Below, piece by piece: positions 8,232 through 15,837 of a DNA stretch of 45,369 bases. A program made the position numbers and the translations under genes. The stretch lies in the NCBI RefSeq assembly GCF_013391765.2, contig NZ_JACBGI020000019.1, positions 1-45,369 of the forward strand. The letters are read 5' to 3'. The DNA comes from Thiomicrorhabdus heinhorstiae (GTDB taxonomy: Bacteria > Pseudomonadota > Gammaproteobacteria > Thiomicrospirales > Thiomicrospiraceae). The notes beneath the pieces are model-generated. The model saw nothing but the letters and a program-made list of their open reading frames with translations, did not search any database and had not been told where the DNA came from. How positions within the stretch are numbered: position 1 is the stretch's first letter; each line of letters begins with the position of its first letter.

Positions 8232-9053
8232 TTACGAGGCAAGTGCTTGTTGCGTCTGTTGAATATCTTTTTGAGCTTCGAGAGCGGCCAATTCGGCTTG
8301 TTTCGCTTGGTCAATCTTCTCGAACTCGGCAAACAGGTAATCTTTCAATTCGCCAAACTCTTCGGTTCCGCGATCACGTGGATAAGCCAGAGGAACTTCC
8401 ATCGAACCGACGATTCTTCCAGGGTTGTGATTCATAATGACAACATTGTCAGCCATGGCCACTGCCTCTTCGATATCGTGAGTAACCAATACCATAGTGA
8501 TACCGTAGTCGTGACAGATTTGCGCAACTTCGGTTTGCAATGCAGAACGGGTAAAGGCATCCAGAGCTGAAAACGGCTCATCCAATAAAAGCACATCAGG
8601 TTCGGTTGCCAGTGAACGGGCCAAAGCAACACGTTGCTGCTGACCACCGGAAAGCTGTTGAACGTTCTTATCTTTATGATCAGCCAGACCGACCATATCC
8701 AACAATTCTTCAACGCGCTCCTTCTTCTGTTTATAAGTACCGGCGAAAACCAAGCCCAAAGCCGCGTTTTCACGAACGGTCATCCAAGGATAAAGTGACG
8801 GCTTCTGAAACATCATGTTCCACTTTGCACTTGGTTTGGTGACAGTGTGACCGCTGATGCGCACCGCGCCTTCGGTCGGAATTAACAGACCGGCGATCAT
8901 TTGTAGAAGTGTTGACTTACCGCAACCGCTTCGTCCGATCAAAGCGGTCAACTGGCCTTGAGGGATGGTTAAGTTAATATCATCCAGCGTAGGGCTAGTC
9001 TGTTTCTTGTTGTAATAATGAGTAATATCCGAGATCCAAATATTTGACGACAT
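8232..9053 (-). CDS. ABC transporter ATPase, NrtD/SsuB/TauB type
   Basis: 273 residues with all nucleotide-binding motifs: Walker A GRSGCGKST at about 38-46, the Q-loop region NMMFQKPSLYPWMTV, signature LSGGQQQRVALARSL, Walker B VLLLDEPFSALD and the H-loop VTHDIEEAVAMAD. It powers import by the permease and binding protein that follow in the same operon. AGGAGG precedes the ATG closely. It is the first gene of the operon. The 413 bases upstream to gpt hold the likely promoter and a striking phased repeat. Confidence 0.9.
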   Translation of the reverse strand: MSSNIWISDITHYYNKKQTSPTLDDINLTIPQGQLTALIGRSGCGKSTLLQMIAGLLIPTEGAVRISGHTVTKPSAKWNMMFQKPSLYPWMTVRENAALGLVFAGTYKQKKERVEELLDMVGLADHKDKNVQQLSGGQQQRVALARSLATEPDVLLLDEPFSALDAFTRSALQTEVAQICHDYGITMVLVTHDIEEAVAMADNVVIMNHNPGRIVGSMEVPLAYPRDRGTEEFGELKDYLFAEFEKIDQAKQAELAALEAQKDIQQTQQALAS

Positions 9054-9087
9054 AAAGCCTCCTAAAACCTATAATCATTTGTATATA

Positions 9088-9103
9088 AGCTTTAGACAAA
9101 CCA
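9088..9103 (-). promoter_or_regulatory. possible sigma-54 promoter of the ABC operon
   Basis: On the minus strand the sequence is TGGTTTGTCTAAAGCT. It has the invariant GG-N10-GC spacing and would start transcription about 24 bases before the ATPase ATG. The other consensus bases fit poorly, so the call rests on spacing, position and the nearby sigma-54 activator gene. Confidence 0.3.
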
Positions 9104-9220
9104 ACTTTAATTTATCCAATATTTATCAATAACTTACAAAATCTTCCAACATAAACAACGCTTATATTGATCCAAAATCAATCAAAAATATTTATTTTGG
9201 ACTGACAATTGCCCCAATTT

Positions 9221-9254
9221 GTTACAAATAGTTACACTTTGTTAAAATTTGTTA
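9221..9254. repeat. four GTTA repeats with exact 10-base period
   Basis: GTTA begins at 9221, 9231, 9241 and 9251; three of the copies extend to TTTGTTA. The first copy lies inside the palindrome ATTTGTTACAAAT. Helical phasing puts every copy on one DNA face, as expected for cooperative protein binding. It lies about 145-180 bases upstream of the presumed ABC operon start, in reach of an enhancer-binding activator. Confidence 0.55.
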
Positions 9255-9466
9255 TTAAAAGTCATGTTTCAGCTCACATTCCTATAAAAACAATGTTCAA
9301 TTAAAGACAATTTCGTATTATTTTCCACTTAAGAAAGCGACAGATGATTCCTATCAAAAATCATGCCTTAAGTACTATTCGATTCCTCATAAAAGTACGT
9401 TAAAATTGCCCGAATACCCCCGAACCCGATTAAGGGCACACAATTAAATCTACCGAGTTAAATTAA

Positions 9467-9943
9467 ATGAATAACAAATACATGGTTTCCTGGGATCAAT
9501 TACATCGAGATTGTCGCAGCCTTTGTCGCCACTTAATCAACTTAGAACATGAATGGCAAGGCATTATTGCCATTACACGCGGAGGCATGATTCCAGCGGG
9601 AATCATCGCCAGAGAACTAGGTATCCGCATTGTCGATACCATCTCAGTGAGAACCTACAGCCACCAAACTATCAGCGAACCGCAAGTGCTGAACGATGTT
9701 ACCGCCACTCAAAACGGTGCCGGTTATCTATTAATAGACGATCTGGTGGATACAGGAAAAACCGCACAATTTGTCCGTGAACGTTTACCGCAGGCTTATT
9801 TTGCGACTGTGTACGCCAAACCGGAAGGCAAACCTCTGGTCGATGCTTTTATTACCGAGGTCCCTCAAGATACCTGGATATTTTTCCCTTGGGACCTGGA
9901 TTTGGATTACGCCAAACCGATTTCCAAACATGCCGATGAATAA
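9467..9943 (+). CDS. gpt: xanthine-guanine phosphoribosyltransferase
   Basis: 158 residues, close to E. coli Gpt along the whole length. Visible features are MVSWDQLHRDCR at the start, the substrate-binding ITRGGMIPAGIIARELGIR loop, the PRPP-binding loop LLIDDLVDTGKTA and the C-terminal PQDTWIFFPWD. It transfers phosphoribose from PRPP to xanthine or guanine, giving XMP or GMP, so it salvages the bases that the neighbouring island degrades. A single-gene unit with a strong terminator. No purine-regulator operator is seen upstream, so it is probably not part of that regulon. Confidence 0.93.
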   Translation: MNNKYMVSWDQLHRDCRSLCRHLINLEHEWQGIIAITRGGMIPAGIIARELGIRIVDTISVRTYSHQTISEPQVLNDVTATQNGAGYLLIDDLVDTGKTAQFVRERLPQAYFATVYAKPEGKPLVDAFITEVPQDTWIFFPWDLDLDYAKPISKHADE

Positions 9944-9970
9944 ACGATCTAGAGACTATTCATCAGACAA

Positions 9971-9999
9971 AAAAATAGCCGGAATATCCGGCTATTTTT
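9971..9999. terminator. bidirectional terminator between gpt and uraD
   Basis: AAAAATAGCCGGA, ATA loop, then its exact complement ending in a T-run. The gene on each side converges on it, so it should work in both directions. Confidence 0.9.
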
Positions 10000-10032
10000 T
10001 TAAATTAAGAGAGGTCTTTCCAGCTTTCACAT

Positions 10033-10527
10033 TCAGGATTGGATTAACTTCTCAACACGCAACTTGGCAATCTTAATCAATTCACGCAGTGCGATCGGCC
10101 ACTCATCATCGGTCGAGAACCCAAGCCTTTGTTGCATAAGACGTAATATCTGCTCTTTATTCATACCGCTTACGGCAACCACAAACGGAAAGCCCATTTT
10201 GTCTTCATATGCAAGGTTCAGTTGAGCAAACAACTCCATCTCCTCGGCACTTAACTCATTCAAACCGGCCTGCTGCTGTTCGGAGGAAGAAAACCCGGGT
10301 TGTGCCTGAGAGACACCAAGTTTTGGATGTTCGCACAATGCAACCTTCTGCTGCTCCATAGAAGCACTCAGCAGCAACTGCTGCAAAGCAAATTGTATTT
10401 CCGAAACCGAAGCAAACGGACGTCGGCTGGCTAAAGTCGGTAAAACCCATTCACAGTGCTCTAGCAAATCCTTACAAAAATCGACAAACTCGCTTTCATC
10501 AAGTTGGTTTAATTCATCTAATGTCAT
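10033..10527 (-). CDS. uraD: OHCU decarboxylase
   Basis: 164 residues of the 2-oxo-4-hydroxy-4-carboxy-5-ureidoimidazoline decarboxylase family, which makes S-allantoin. Signatures are EHPKLG with the catalytic His (about residue 67), SSSEQQQAGL, and NLAYEDKMGFPFVVAVSGMNKEQIL with the family FGFPFV-type motif. AGAGGG precedes the ATG. It is the last gene of gntR-puuD-puuE-uraD and acts directly after UraH, encoded in the divergent operon. Confidence 0.92.
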   Translation of the reverse strand: MTLDELNQLDESEFVDFCKDLLEHCEWVLPTLASRRPFASVSEIQFALQQLLLSASMEQQKVALCEHPKLGVSQAQPGFSSSEQQQAGLNELSAEEMELFAQLNLAYEDKMGFPFVVAVSGMNKEQILRLMQQRLGFSTDDEWPIALRELIKIAKLRVEKLIQS

Positions 10528-10543
10528 AGTAACCCTCTTAGTC

Positions 10544-11491
10544 CTAACCCGATTTCAGCAAATCCGTCTGAGCATTTTCCAATTCAGGGTAATGAAACAG
10601 ATGCCAATGCTGGGCGATCTGCTCGCGAGTACATACCCAAACCTTCGGTTTTGACAAGATATATTCAATAAAGCGTTTTAACCCCGCCAATCGTCCAGGA
10701 CGCCCGACCAATCGACAATGCAAACCGATAGAAAGCATCTTCGGTGCTTCGGCACCCTCCTCGTACAACACATCGAAACTATCTTTCAAATACTGAAAAA
10801 ACTGCTCGGAAGTATGAAAGCCTTGAGCGGTGGCAAAACGCATATCATTAACGTCCAGCGTGTATGGCACAACTAAATGCGGGTTCGGCGTCATTCCATG
10901 CAACCAGTATGGCAAATCATCGGCATAAGAGTCGGAATCGTATAAAGGTTGAACCATATCCAGCAGAAGACGACGAGAAGCACTGCTGGTGCGCCCGATA
11001 TACCAACCGGACGGCTCTTTACCCGTCAACCGGGTATGAATCTCCAACGCTTTGTACAGATGTTCACGTTCAATCTCTTCGGAAATCTGTGCATAGTCGA
11101 CCCATTTGTAACCATGGCTAGCAATTTCCCAGCCGGAATCCAGCATTGCCTCGACCGCGTCTGGATTGCGCTGCATGGCCATTGCAACCGCAAAAACCGT
11201 AACCGGCAGTTCATAACGGTCAAATAAGCGTTTCAATCGCCAGAAACCGGCGCGACCGCCATACTCATATACCGATTCCATATTCATATGGCGTTGCCCA
11301 GGCCATGGCTGCGCACCGACAATCTCGGACAAGAACGCTTCGGAAGCAGGATCGCCGTGTAAGATACAGTTCTCACCGCCCTCTTCGTAATTGATTACAA
11401 ACTGTACGGCAATTTTGGCTTCGTCAGGCCAGTGAGCCTGAGGCGGACGAGCACCGTAACCGAAAAAGTCACGATCATAATTATTCTCCAT
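10544..11491 (-). CDS. puuE: allantoinase, polysaccharide-deacetylase-like
   Basis: 315 residues from the ATG that follows GGAGGA; an upstream in-frame start at 11521 lacks a ribosome site. PuuE allantoinases use the NodB/polysaccharide-deacetylase fold, and RDFFGYGARPPQAHWP, FVINYEEGGE, SHGYKWVDY and IGLHCRLVGRPGRL are typical. It hydrolyses allantoin to allantoate in the cytoplasm. It sits between uraD and puuD in the operon, in pathway order. Confidence 0.93.
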   Translation of the reverse strand: MENNYDRDFFGYGARPPQAHWPDEAKIAVQFVINYEEGGENCILHGDPASEAFLSEIVGAQPWPGQRHMNMESVYEYGGRAGFWRLKRLFDRYELPVTVFAVAMAMQRNPDAVEAMLDSGWEIASHGYKWVDYAQISEEIEREHLYKALEIHTRLTGKEPSGWYIGRTSSASRRLLLDMVQPLYDSDSYADDLPYWLHGMTPNPHLVVPYTLDVNDMRFATAQGFHTSEQFFQYLKDSFDVLYEEGAEAPKMLSIGLHCRLVGRPGRLAGLKRFIEYILSKPKVWVCTREQIAQHWHLFHYPELENAQTDLLKSG

Positions 11492-11530
11492 ATCCTGTCC
11501 TCCATTGAGCATCCTGCTCATTTCAGTTTG

Positions 11531-12715
11531 TTATTTTTTTAATCCCAAATACCAGTTATTTAGAAGATCTCTCTCTTCATCGGTCATAGCCGTTAAGTTT
11601 CCCAAAGGCATAGCATGGGTCAGCACGGTTTGTGCATAAATCGCATCCGCCTGTCCTTCGATCTGCGCACGCGTTTCTAAAGAGACACCTTTCGGTGGTT
11701 GAGCAAATGCCGGATCGGAAGGATTCTGCGCATGACAGGTTGCACAACGCTGGGCAACAATCGGCGCAATAGTTTCAAAACCGACTTCACTGGTCATCAG
11801 CGAAACATCCGGTTTTTTCGGGTAAGTCAGATAAGCGAGAAGCGCCATCAACACCGCCGCCGCCGGCAACATCCAACGATAGATTTTACCGCGGTTTTTC
11901 AAATTGAAGAAATGACGAACAAAGATACCGATCAAGGCAATCGCCGCCAGAATCAGCCAATTGTATTCAGCCCCGAAAGTCATCGGATAATGGCCGCTGA
12001 TCATAATAAACAGCACCGGCAGCGTGAAATAGTTATTGTGCAGCGAACGTTGGAAACCAAGCTTACCGATTTTGCCGTCCGGTTCTTTACCGTTCTCCAG
12101 AGCATCAACCATCGCTCTCTGAGACGGCATAATGCCGAAAAAGACATTCGCCGCCATAATGGTACCGATCATGGCACCGACATGCAGAAAGGCCGCTCGA
12201 GGACTCAACAGTTGGGTCAAGACCCAGGCCGCCAAAGTCAGAAACAGGAAGATGACAATGAAAAAAACAACCGGACGATCGCCTAACGGGCTTTTACACA
12301 AAGCATCATAGACCAGCCAGCCGACCAGAAGCGAGCCCAAACCGATGATAACCGCCAGCGCCGGACTGAGTTCGGCAACGCCCGGATCGATCATACTTAA
12401 GGAAGGATTTAGATAGAACACCACCAGCAGCAGAAGCATCCCGGTAATCCAGGTAAAGTATGCTTCCCACTTGAACCAGTGCAAGACCGACGGCAATTTT
12501 TCCGGAGCGACCTCATATTTCTGCACATGATAAAAACCGCCGCCATGCACCGACCAGAGATCACCGGAAACTCCGTCGGGCAAACCTGGCTTATTGCGCT
12601 CCAGATTACCTTCCAGCCAGTTGAAATAGAAAGAGGCGCCAATCCAGGCGATTCCGACAATCAGGTGAATCCATTTCAGATTCAAATTGATCCAGTCTAA
12701 GATTTGAGGATCCAT
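11531..12715 (-). CDS. puuD: membrane urate oxidase with cytochrome c domain
   Basis: 394 residues. The N-terminal membrane part has about eight hydrophobic segments (DUF989/PuuD type; WIHLIVGIAWIGASFYFNWLE near the start). The C-terminal cytochrome c domain has haem motif CATCH at 324-328 and likely axial Met369 in HAMPLGN. PuuD proteins oxidise urate to 5-hydroxyisourate and pass electrons to the respiratory chain rather than making peroxide. The cytochrome domain should face the periplasm. No classical uricase or FAD-type HpxO is seen in the window, so this is the urate step. GGAG precedes the ATG. Confidence 0.92.
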   Translation of the reverse strand: MDPQILDWINLNLKWIHLIVGIAWIGASFYFNWLEGNLERNKPGLPDGVSGDLWSVHGGGFYHVQKYEVAPEKLPSVLHWFKWEAYFTWITGMLLLLVVFYLNPSLSMIDPGVAELSPALAVIIGLGSLLVGWLVYDALCKSPLGDRPVVFFIVIFLFLTLAAWVLTQLLSPRAAFLHVGAMIGTIMAANVFFGIMPSQRAMVDALENGKEPDGKIGKLGFQRSLHNNYFTLPVLFIMISGHYPMTFGAEYNWLILAAIALIGIFVRHFFNLKNRGKIYRWMLPAAAVLMALLAYLTYPKKPDVSLMTSEVGFETIAPIVAQRCATCHAQNPSDPAFAQPPKGVSLETRAQIEGQADAIYAQTVLTHAMPLGNLTAMTDEERDLLNNWYLGLKK

Positions 12716-12789
12716 AGAGCTCTCCGCTTAGGGTAACGTCTGGGAAATCCGTTAGCGCAAGGGCCTTGAATCTTATGGATTTCGCAGAA

Positions 12790-13476
12790 TTATTCCGGTT
12801 TTAACAAAGCATACAAGTCGGTTTCGACCGACTTATCTTTTAAGAACAATCCATGCTGAATATGATCGATATGCTCGCGCATCAAACTTTCCGCCTCATC
12901 CGGTTGCCCGTTTACAATCACTTCAACCAAGGCACTGTGATCATTGCAAGCACAACCACCGGAACCTGACAGGTTATATTGAGAAACAATCAATGAAGTA
13001 CGGGCGATCAGCTTCTTGGCCATTTCCGCCAAGGGTTGATTTCCGGCCGCTTCCACCAGATAAAAGTGAAATTCGGTCGATTTTCGCAAGCCTTTGGCGC
13101 GATTTCCCATCTCAAACAAACGGGATTCTTCACGAACCATCGAGTACAGCATCTCTACCTGATAGGGCGTCAGCTTTCCTGTGATCATGCTTGCCAAAGC
13201 CCCTTCGACAACTTTGCGCGCTTCAAAAAACTGCGCTACTTCTTCGGGAGAAGTCATCACGACACTGGCGCCGACATTCGGTTTAATCTCGACAACCCCC
13301 TCGTGCGACAGACGCAACAGCACACGGCGAATAATCGTTCGGCTCACACCAAAGATTTCCGCCAACGGTTCTTCCGTCAAGCGCGCTCCGGGTTGAAGCT
13401 TCTGCTCTAAAATCACATCGAACAAGCGATCGTAAATAACCTGCTCCTGGTTTCTAGAACTTTTTGATTTCTCCAT
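12790..13476 (-). CDS. GntR/FCD purine-pathway regulator
   Basis: 228 residues from the ATG preceded by GGGAG; the frame extends upstream but without a ribosome site. The N-terminal winged helix-turn-helix (about 10-75; LTEEPLAEIFGVSRTIIRRVLLRLSHEGVVEIKPNVGASV) and the C-terminal FCD ligand domain (EFHFYLVEAAGNQPLAEMAKKL with metal-binding His) define the subfamily. It leads the puuD-puuE-uraD operon. Its own promoter overlaps ATTGTATACAAT, also present before the other purine operons, so it very probably represses itself and the island until a purine intermediate binds. The effector is unknown. Confidence 0.88.
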   Translation of the reverse strand: MEKSKSSRNQEQVIYDRLFDVILEQKLQPGARLTEEPLAEIFGVSRTIIRRVLLRLSHEGVVEIKPNVGASVVMTSPEEVAQFFEARKVVEGALASMITGKLTPYQVEMLYSMVREESRLFEMGNRAKGLRKSTEFHFYLVEAAGNQPLAEMAKKLIARTSLIVSQYNLSGSGGCACNDHSALVEVIVNGQPDEAESLMREHIDHIQHGLFLKDKSVETDLYALLKPE

Positions 13477-13532
13477 TCTGCCTGCTCCCATCCTCGGAAG
13501 GGTTGATTCATTCAGCATCAATATCAACCCAG

Positions 13533-13561
13533 ATTGTATACAATATAAAAAACAACAACAA
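13533..13561 (-). promoter_or_regulatory. gntR promoter with overlapping operator
   Basis: The perfect palindrome ATTGTATACAAT occupies 13533-13544. On the minus strand its right half forms a -10 element TACAAT (13533-13538). A -35-like TTGTTG lies at 13556-13561 with exact 17-base spacing. A repressor bound here would cover the -10, which points to autoregulation. Confidence 0.75.
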
Positions 13562-13886
13562 CGAATTTTTTATGATTTTTTTGAAAAACTTTGCAAAAAA
13601 CTAACTTAAAAGCCTTGTAACACCCGCTCCAGGCAAGTGTTCGAAAAACGACCGAATCTAAGTGTTTTAAAGGAATTTCTCCCTACAAGTGCTTTAATCG
13701 CTGCCAATCACGCCAAAAAACCGCTATTTTCCTGATGAAATAAACAGTTACGGCCGCGCGCGGAATTCCCATTTTTCATTACATTGACTATTTTAATACG
13801 AATTGCGTCCAAGATTCTCTAAAGCCGTATCCAAGAGGACTTTTCTGACAATAAAAAACAATTAAAACGCTAGAAATGCATATAAA
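13562..13886. other. spacer between the divergent purine promoters
   Basis: About 325 bases between the gntR promoter and the uraH operator. I see no ORF, RNA gene, sigma-54 promoter or long repeat here. It is A+T-rich with a short G+C-rich patch near 13752-13763. Confidence 0.4.
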
Positions 13887-13898
13887 ATTGTGTACAAT
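13887..13898 (+). promoter_or_regulatory. purine-regulator operator before uraH
   Basis: ATTGTGTACAAT differs by one base from the regulon palindrome. It includes a possible -10 (TACAAT, 13893-13898) 36 bases before the uraH ATG. It should control uraH-xdhABC-guaD and probably the transporter genes behind them. Confidence 0.7.
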
Positions 13899-13934
13899 CG
13901 TAAAAACAACCATTAATCATAAGAGTGACACCCC

Positions 13935-14297
13935 ATGTCGCAAGCAAATTTAAGCACCCATATTCTTGACGCCAGCCTGGGCAAACCGGCCGGCGGAGTC
14001 CCTATCACACTTTATAAAATTGAAGATGACGGCGAAACAGAGATTTGCAGCCTGACTACGAATAGCGACGGCCGTACCGACCACGGATTTTTTCCTGAAG
14101 GCTGCATGCAGAGCGGTGTATATAAATTGGTGTTTGCCGTAGAGGACTACCTGCAAACCGTCCATAAGGATTTGATCGGAGAGATGCCTTTCTGGGGCAA
14201 TATTTCGATTGAATTCCGTATCGGTGATCTGAACCGCTCTTATCACATCCCGCTCCTGCTCAGCCCATACAGCTACAGTACCTACCGCGGCAGTTGA
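13935..14297 (+). CDS. uraH: 5-hydroxyisourate hydrolase
   Basis: 120 residues, the usual length of the transthyretin-related hydrolase family. Signatures are LSTHILDASLGKPAGGVPITLY at the N-terminus and the C-terminal tetrapeptide YRGS that closes the active site. It opens 5-hydroxyisourate, made by PuuD, to OHCU for UraD. No signal peptide is present, so it is cytoplasmic. First gene of a long plus-strand purine operon, behind a regulator operator. Confidence 0.94.
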   Translation: MSQANLSTHILDASLGKPAGGVPITLYKIEDDGETEICSLTTNSDGRTDHGFFPEGCMQSGVYKLVFAVEDYLQTVHKDLIGEMPFWGNISIEFRIGDLNRSYHIPLLLSPYSYSTYRGS

Positions 14298-14322
14298 ATA
14301 GACAGAATTTTAAGGAAGCATT

Positions 14323-15837
14323 ATGAGCCAACCTATTCGTTTTCTACTTGGCACCGAGCCGGTCGAATTAAAGGACGTCCCACCGACACAAACGGTTCTC
14401 AATTATTTACGCGAGAATGGTTTCACAGGCTGCAAGGAAGGCTGTGCCGAAGGTGACTGCGGCGCCTGTACGACCGTAATCGGTGAATTGAAAGACGGAC
14501 GTGTTCACTATAAAGCGATCAATGCCTGCATCCACTTCATGCCGATGCTTGACGGAAAGCAGCTGATTAACGTCGAACACCTGGCGGAAAACCAGACACC
14601 GCATCCGGTGCAATCCGCCTTGGCCGAACAACACGCAACCCAATGCGGTTTCTGCTCGCCGGGGTTCGTCATGTCCGGAGCCGCGCTCTATATGAATCTG
14701 GCCGAAAAAGACTATGCCGAACAGATCAGCAAACTTGAGCCGGATGCTTTAACCGATTTCATCAATGAAACCTTCTCCGGCAACCTGTGCCGCTGTACCG
14801 GCTACGGTCCGATTATCGAAGCGGCCAGACAATTCATCGCCTTGGGTAGCGAGCAAACGAGCGCTTCTCACCTGAATACTCAAGCTGTCATGGACGCCCT
14901 ACAGGAAATCGCTCCCAAAGAAGACAAATACTATAGCTGTGAAGGCTTGGAATATTTTCAACCGAGCACTCTGGCCAGCTTGTGTCAGATTCTAGCGCAG
15001 AACCCTCAGGCACATATTGTCGCCGGAGCCACCGATCTCGGGCTATGGGTTTCCAAACAACATCGAACGCTGTCAACGCTGGTCAATCTTGGACAGATTC
15101 CCGAGCTGAAGACACTTGAGGTGAAAGACGACAAACTGATTATCGGAGCCTCGGTCAGTTACAGTGCTGCCTTCGATTCTCTGTGCCAATACTATCCGGA
15201 ACTGCAGGATTATCTCTGGCGTCACAGTTCGACACAGATTCGTAACAGCGGAACCCTGGTCGGCAATATCGCCAACGGTTCGCCGATCGGCGACATGCCG
15301 CCGCCGCTCATCGCTCTCGGTGCCGAAATTCGTCTGCAAAGCAAAGAAGGCGAACGGTTACTGCCGCTTGAAGATTACTTCATTGCCTATGGCAAGCAGG
15401 ACTTGCATGCAGGTGAATTTATCAAGCAGATCGAATTACCGATCCTGCGCAAGGATACGGCCAAATTCCGCGTCTATAAAATCTCCAAGCGCTTCGCTCA
15501 GGACATCTCCGCCGTCAGCGGCTCCTTCCATATCGACTTTGACGGCAACACCGTCACTGATGCGCGTATCTGCTTCGGCGGCATGGCGGCCACTCCGTTG
15601 CGAGCCGGAAAGACCGAAAATTTCCTGATCGGACGCAGCTGGAATCAAGACACTGTGCAGCAAGTTCAAGTTCTACTCGCCGAAGACTATACACCAATCA
15701 GCGATTTCCGCGCCTCATCCGATTACCGTATGCAGGTAGCACAAAACTTGCTGTACAAGTTCTATATCGAAACCTCTACTCAGGACATTGCCGTGCCGAT
15801 TCAGGTCAGTCATCAAGGAGGAATCAAACATGCTTGA
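14323..15837 (+). CDS. xdhA: xanthine dehydrogenase FeS/FAD subunit
   Basis: 504 residues. The N-terminal plant-type 2Fe-2S domain has GCKEGCAEGDCGACTT plus a later Cys. The second 2Fe-2S domain has CGFC and CRCTGY. The C-terminal FAD domain (about 190-500) carries VAGATDLGLW and GTLVGNIANGSPIGD. It accepts electrons from the molybdenum subunit and passes them to NAD+ through FAD. AAGGAAG precedes the start. It overlaps xdhB by 8 bases, which implies coupled synthesis of the heterodimer. Confidence 0.95.
   Translation: MSQPIRFLLGTEPVELKDVPPTQTVLNYLRENGFTGCKEGCAEGDCGACTTVIGELKDGRVHYKAINACIHFMPMLDGKQLINVEHLAENQTPHPVQSALAEQHATQCGFCSPGFVMSGAALYMNLAEKDYAEQISKLEPDALTDFINETFSGNLCRCTGYGPIIEAARQFIALGSEQTSASHLNTQAVMDALQEIAPKEDKYYSCEGLEYFQPSTLASLCQILAQNPQAHIVAGATDLGLWVSKQHRTLSTLVNLGQIPELKTLEVKDDKLIIGASVSYSAAFDSLCQYYPELQDYLWRHSSTQIRNSGTLVGNIANGSPIGDMPPPLIALGAEIRLQSKEGERLLPLEDYFIAYGKQDLHAGEFIKQIELPILRKDTAKFRVYKISKRFAQDISAVSGSFHIDFDGNTVTDARICFGGMAATPLRAGKTENFLIGRSWNQDTVQQVQVLLAEDYTPISDFRASSDYRMQVAQNLLYKFYIETSTQDIAVPIQVSHQGGIKHA

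Larger units (their letters stand above)
9054..9466. other. A+T-rich regulatory intergenic region
   Basis: 413 bases between the divergent ABC operon and gpt. It contains a possible sigma-54 promoter for the ABC operon (9088-9103), a four-copy phased GTTA repeat (9221-9254) and, at 9217-9229, the 13-base palindrome ATTTGT-T-ACAAAT. The rest to 9466 is A+T-rich, with no ORF or RNA fold that I recognise. Confidence 0.5.

Noticed and set aside
9353-9368. Second possible sigma-54 element on the minus strand upstream of the ABC operon (AGGCATGATTTTTGAT)
   Set aside because: The -12 reads GA instead of GC and it would give a leader of nearly 290 bases; the site at 9088-9103 is better placed.
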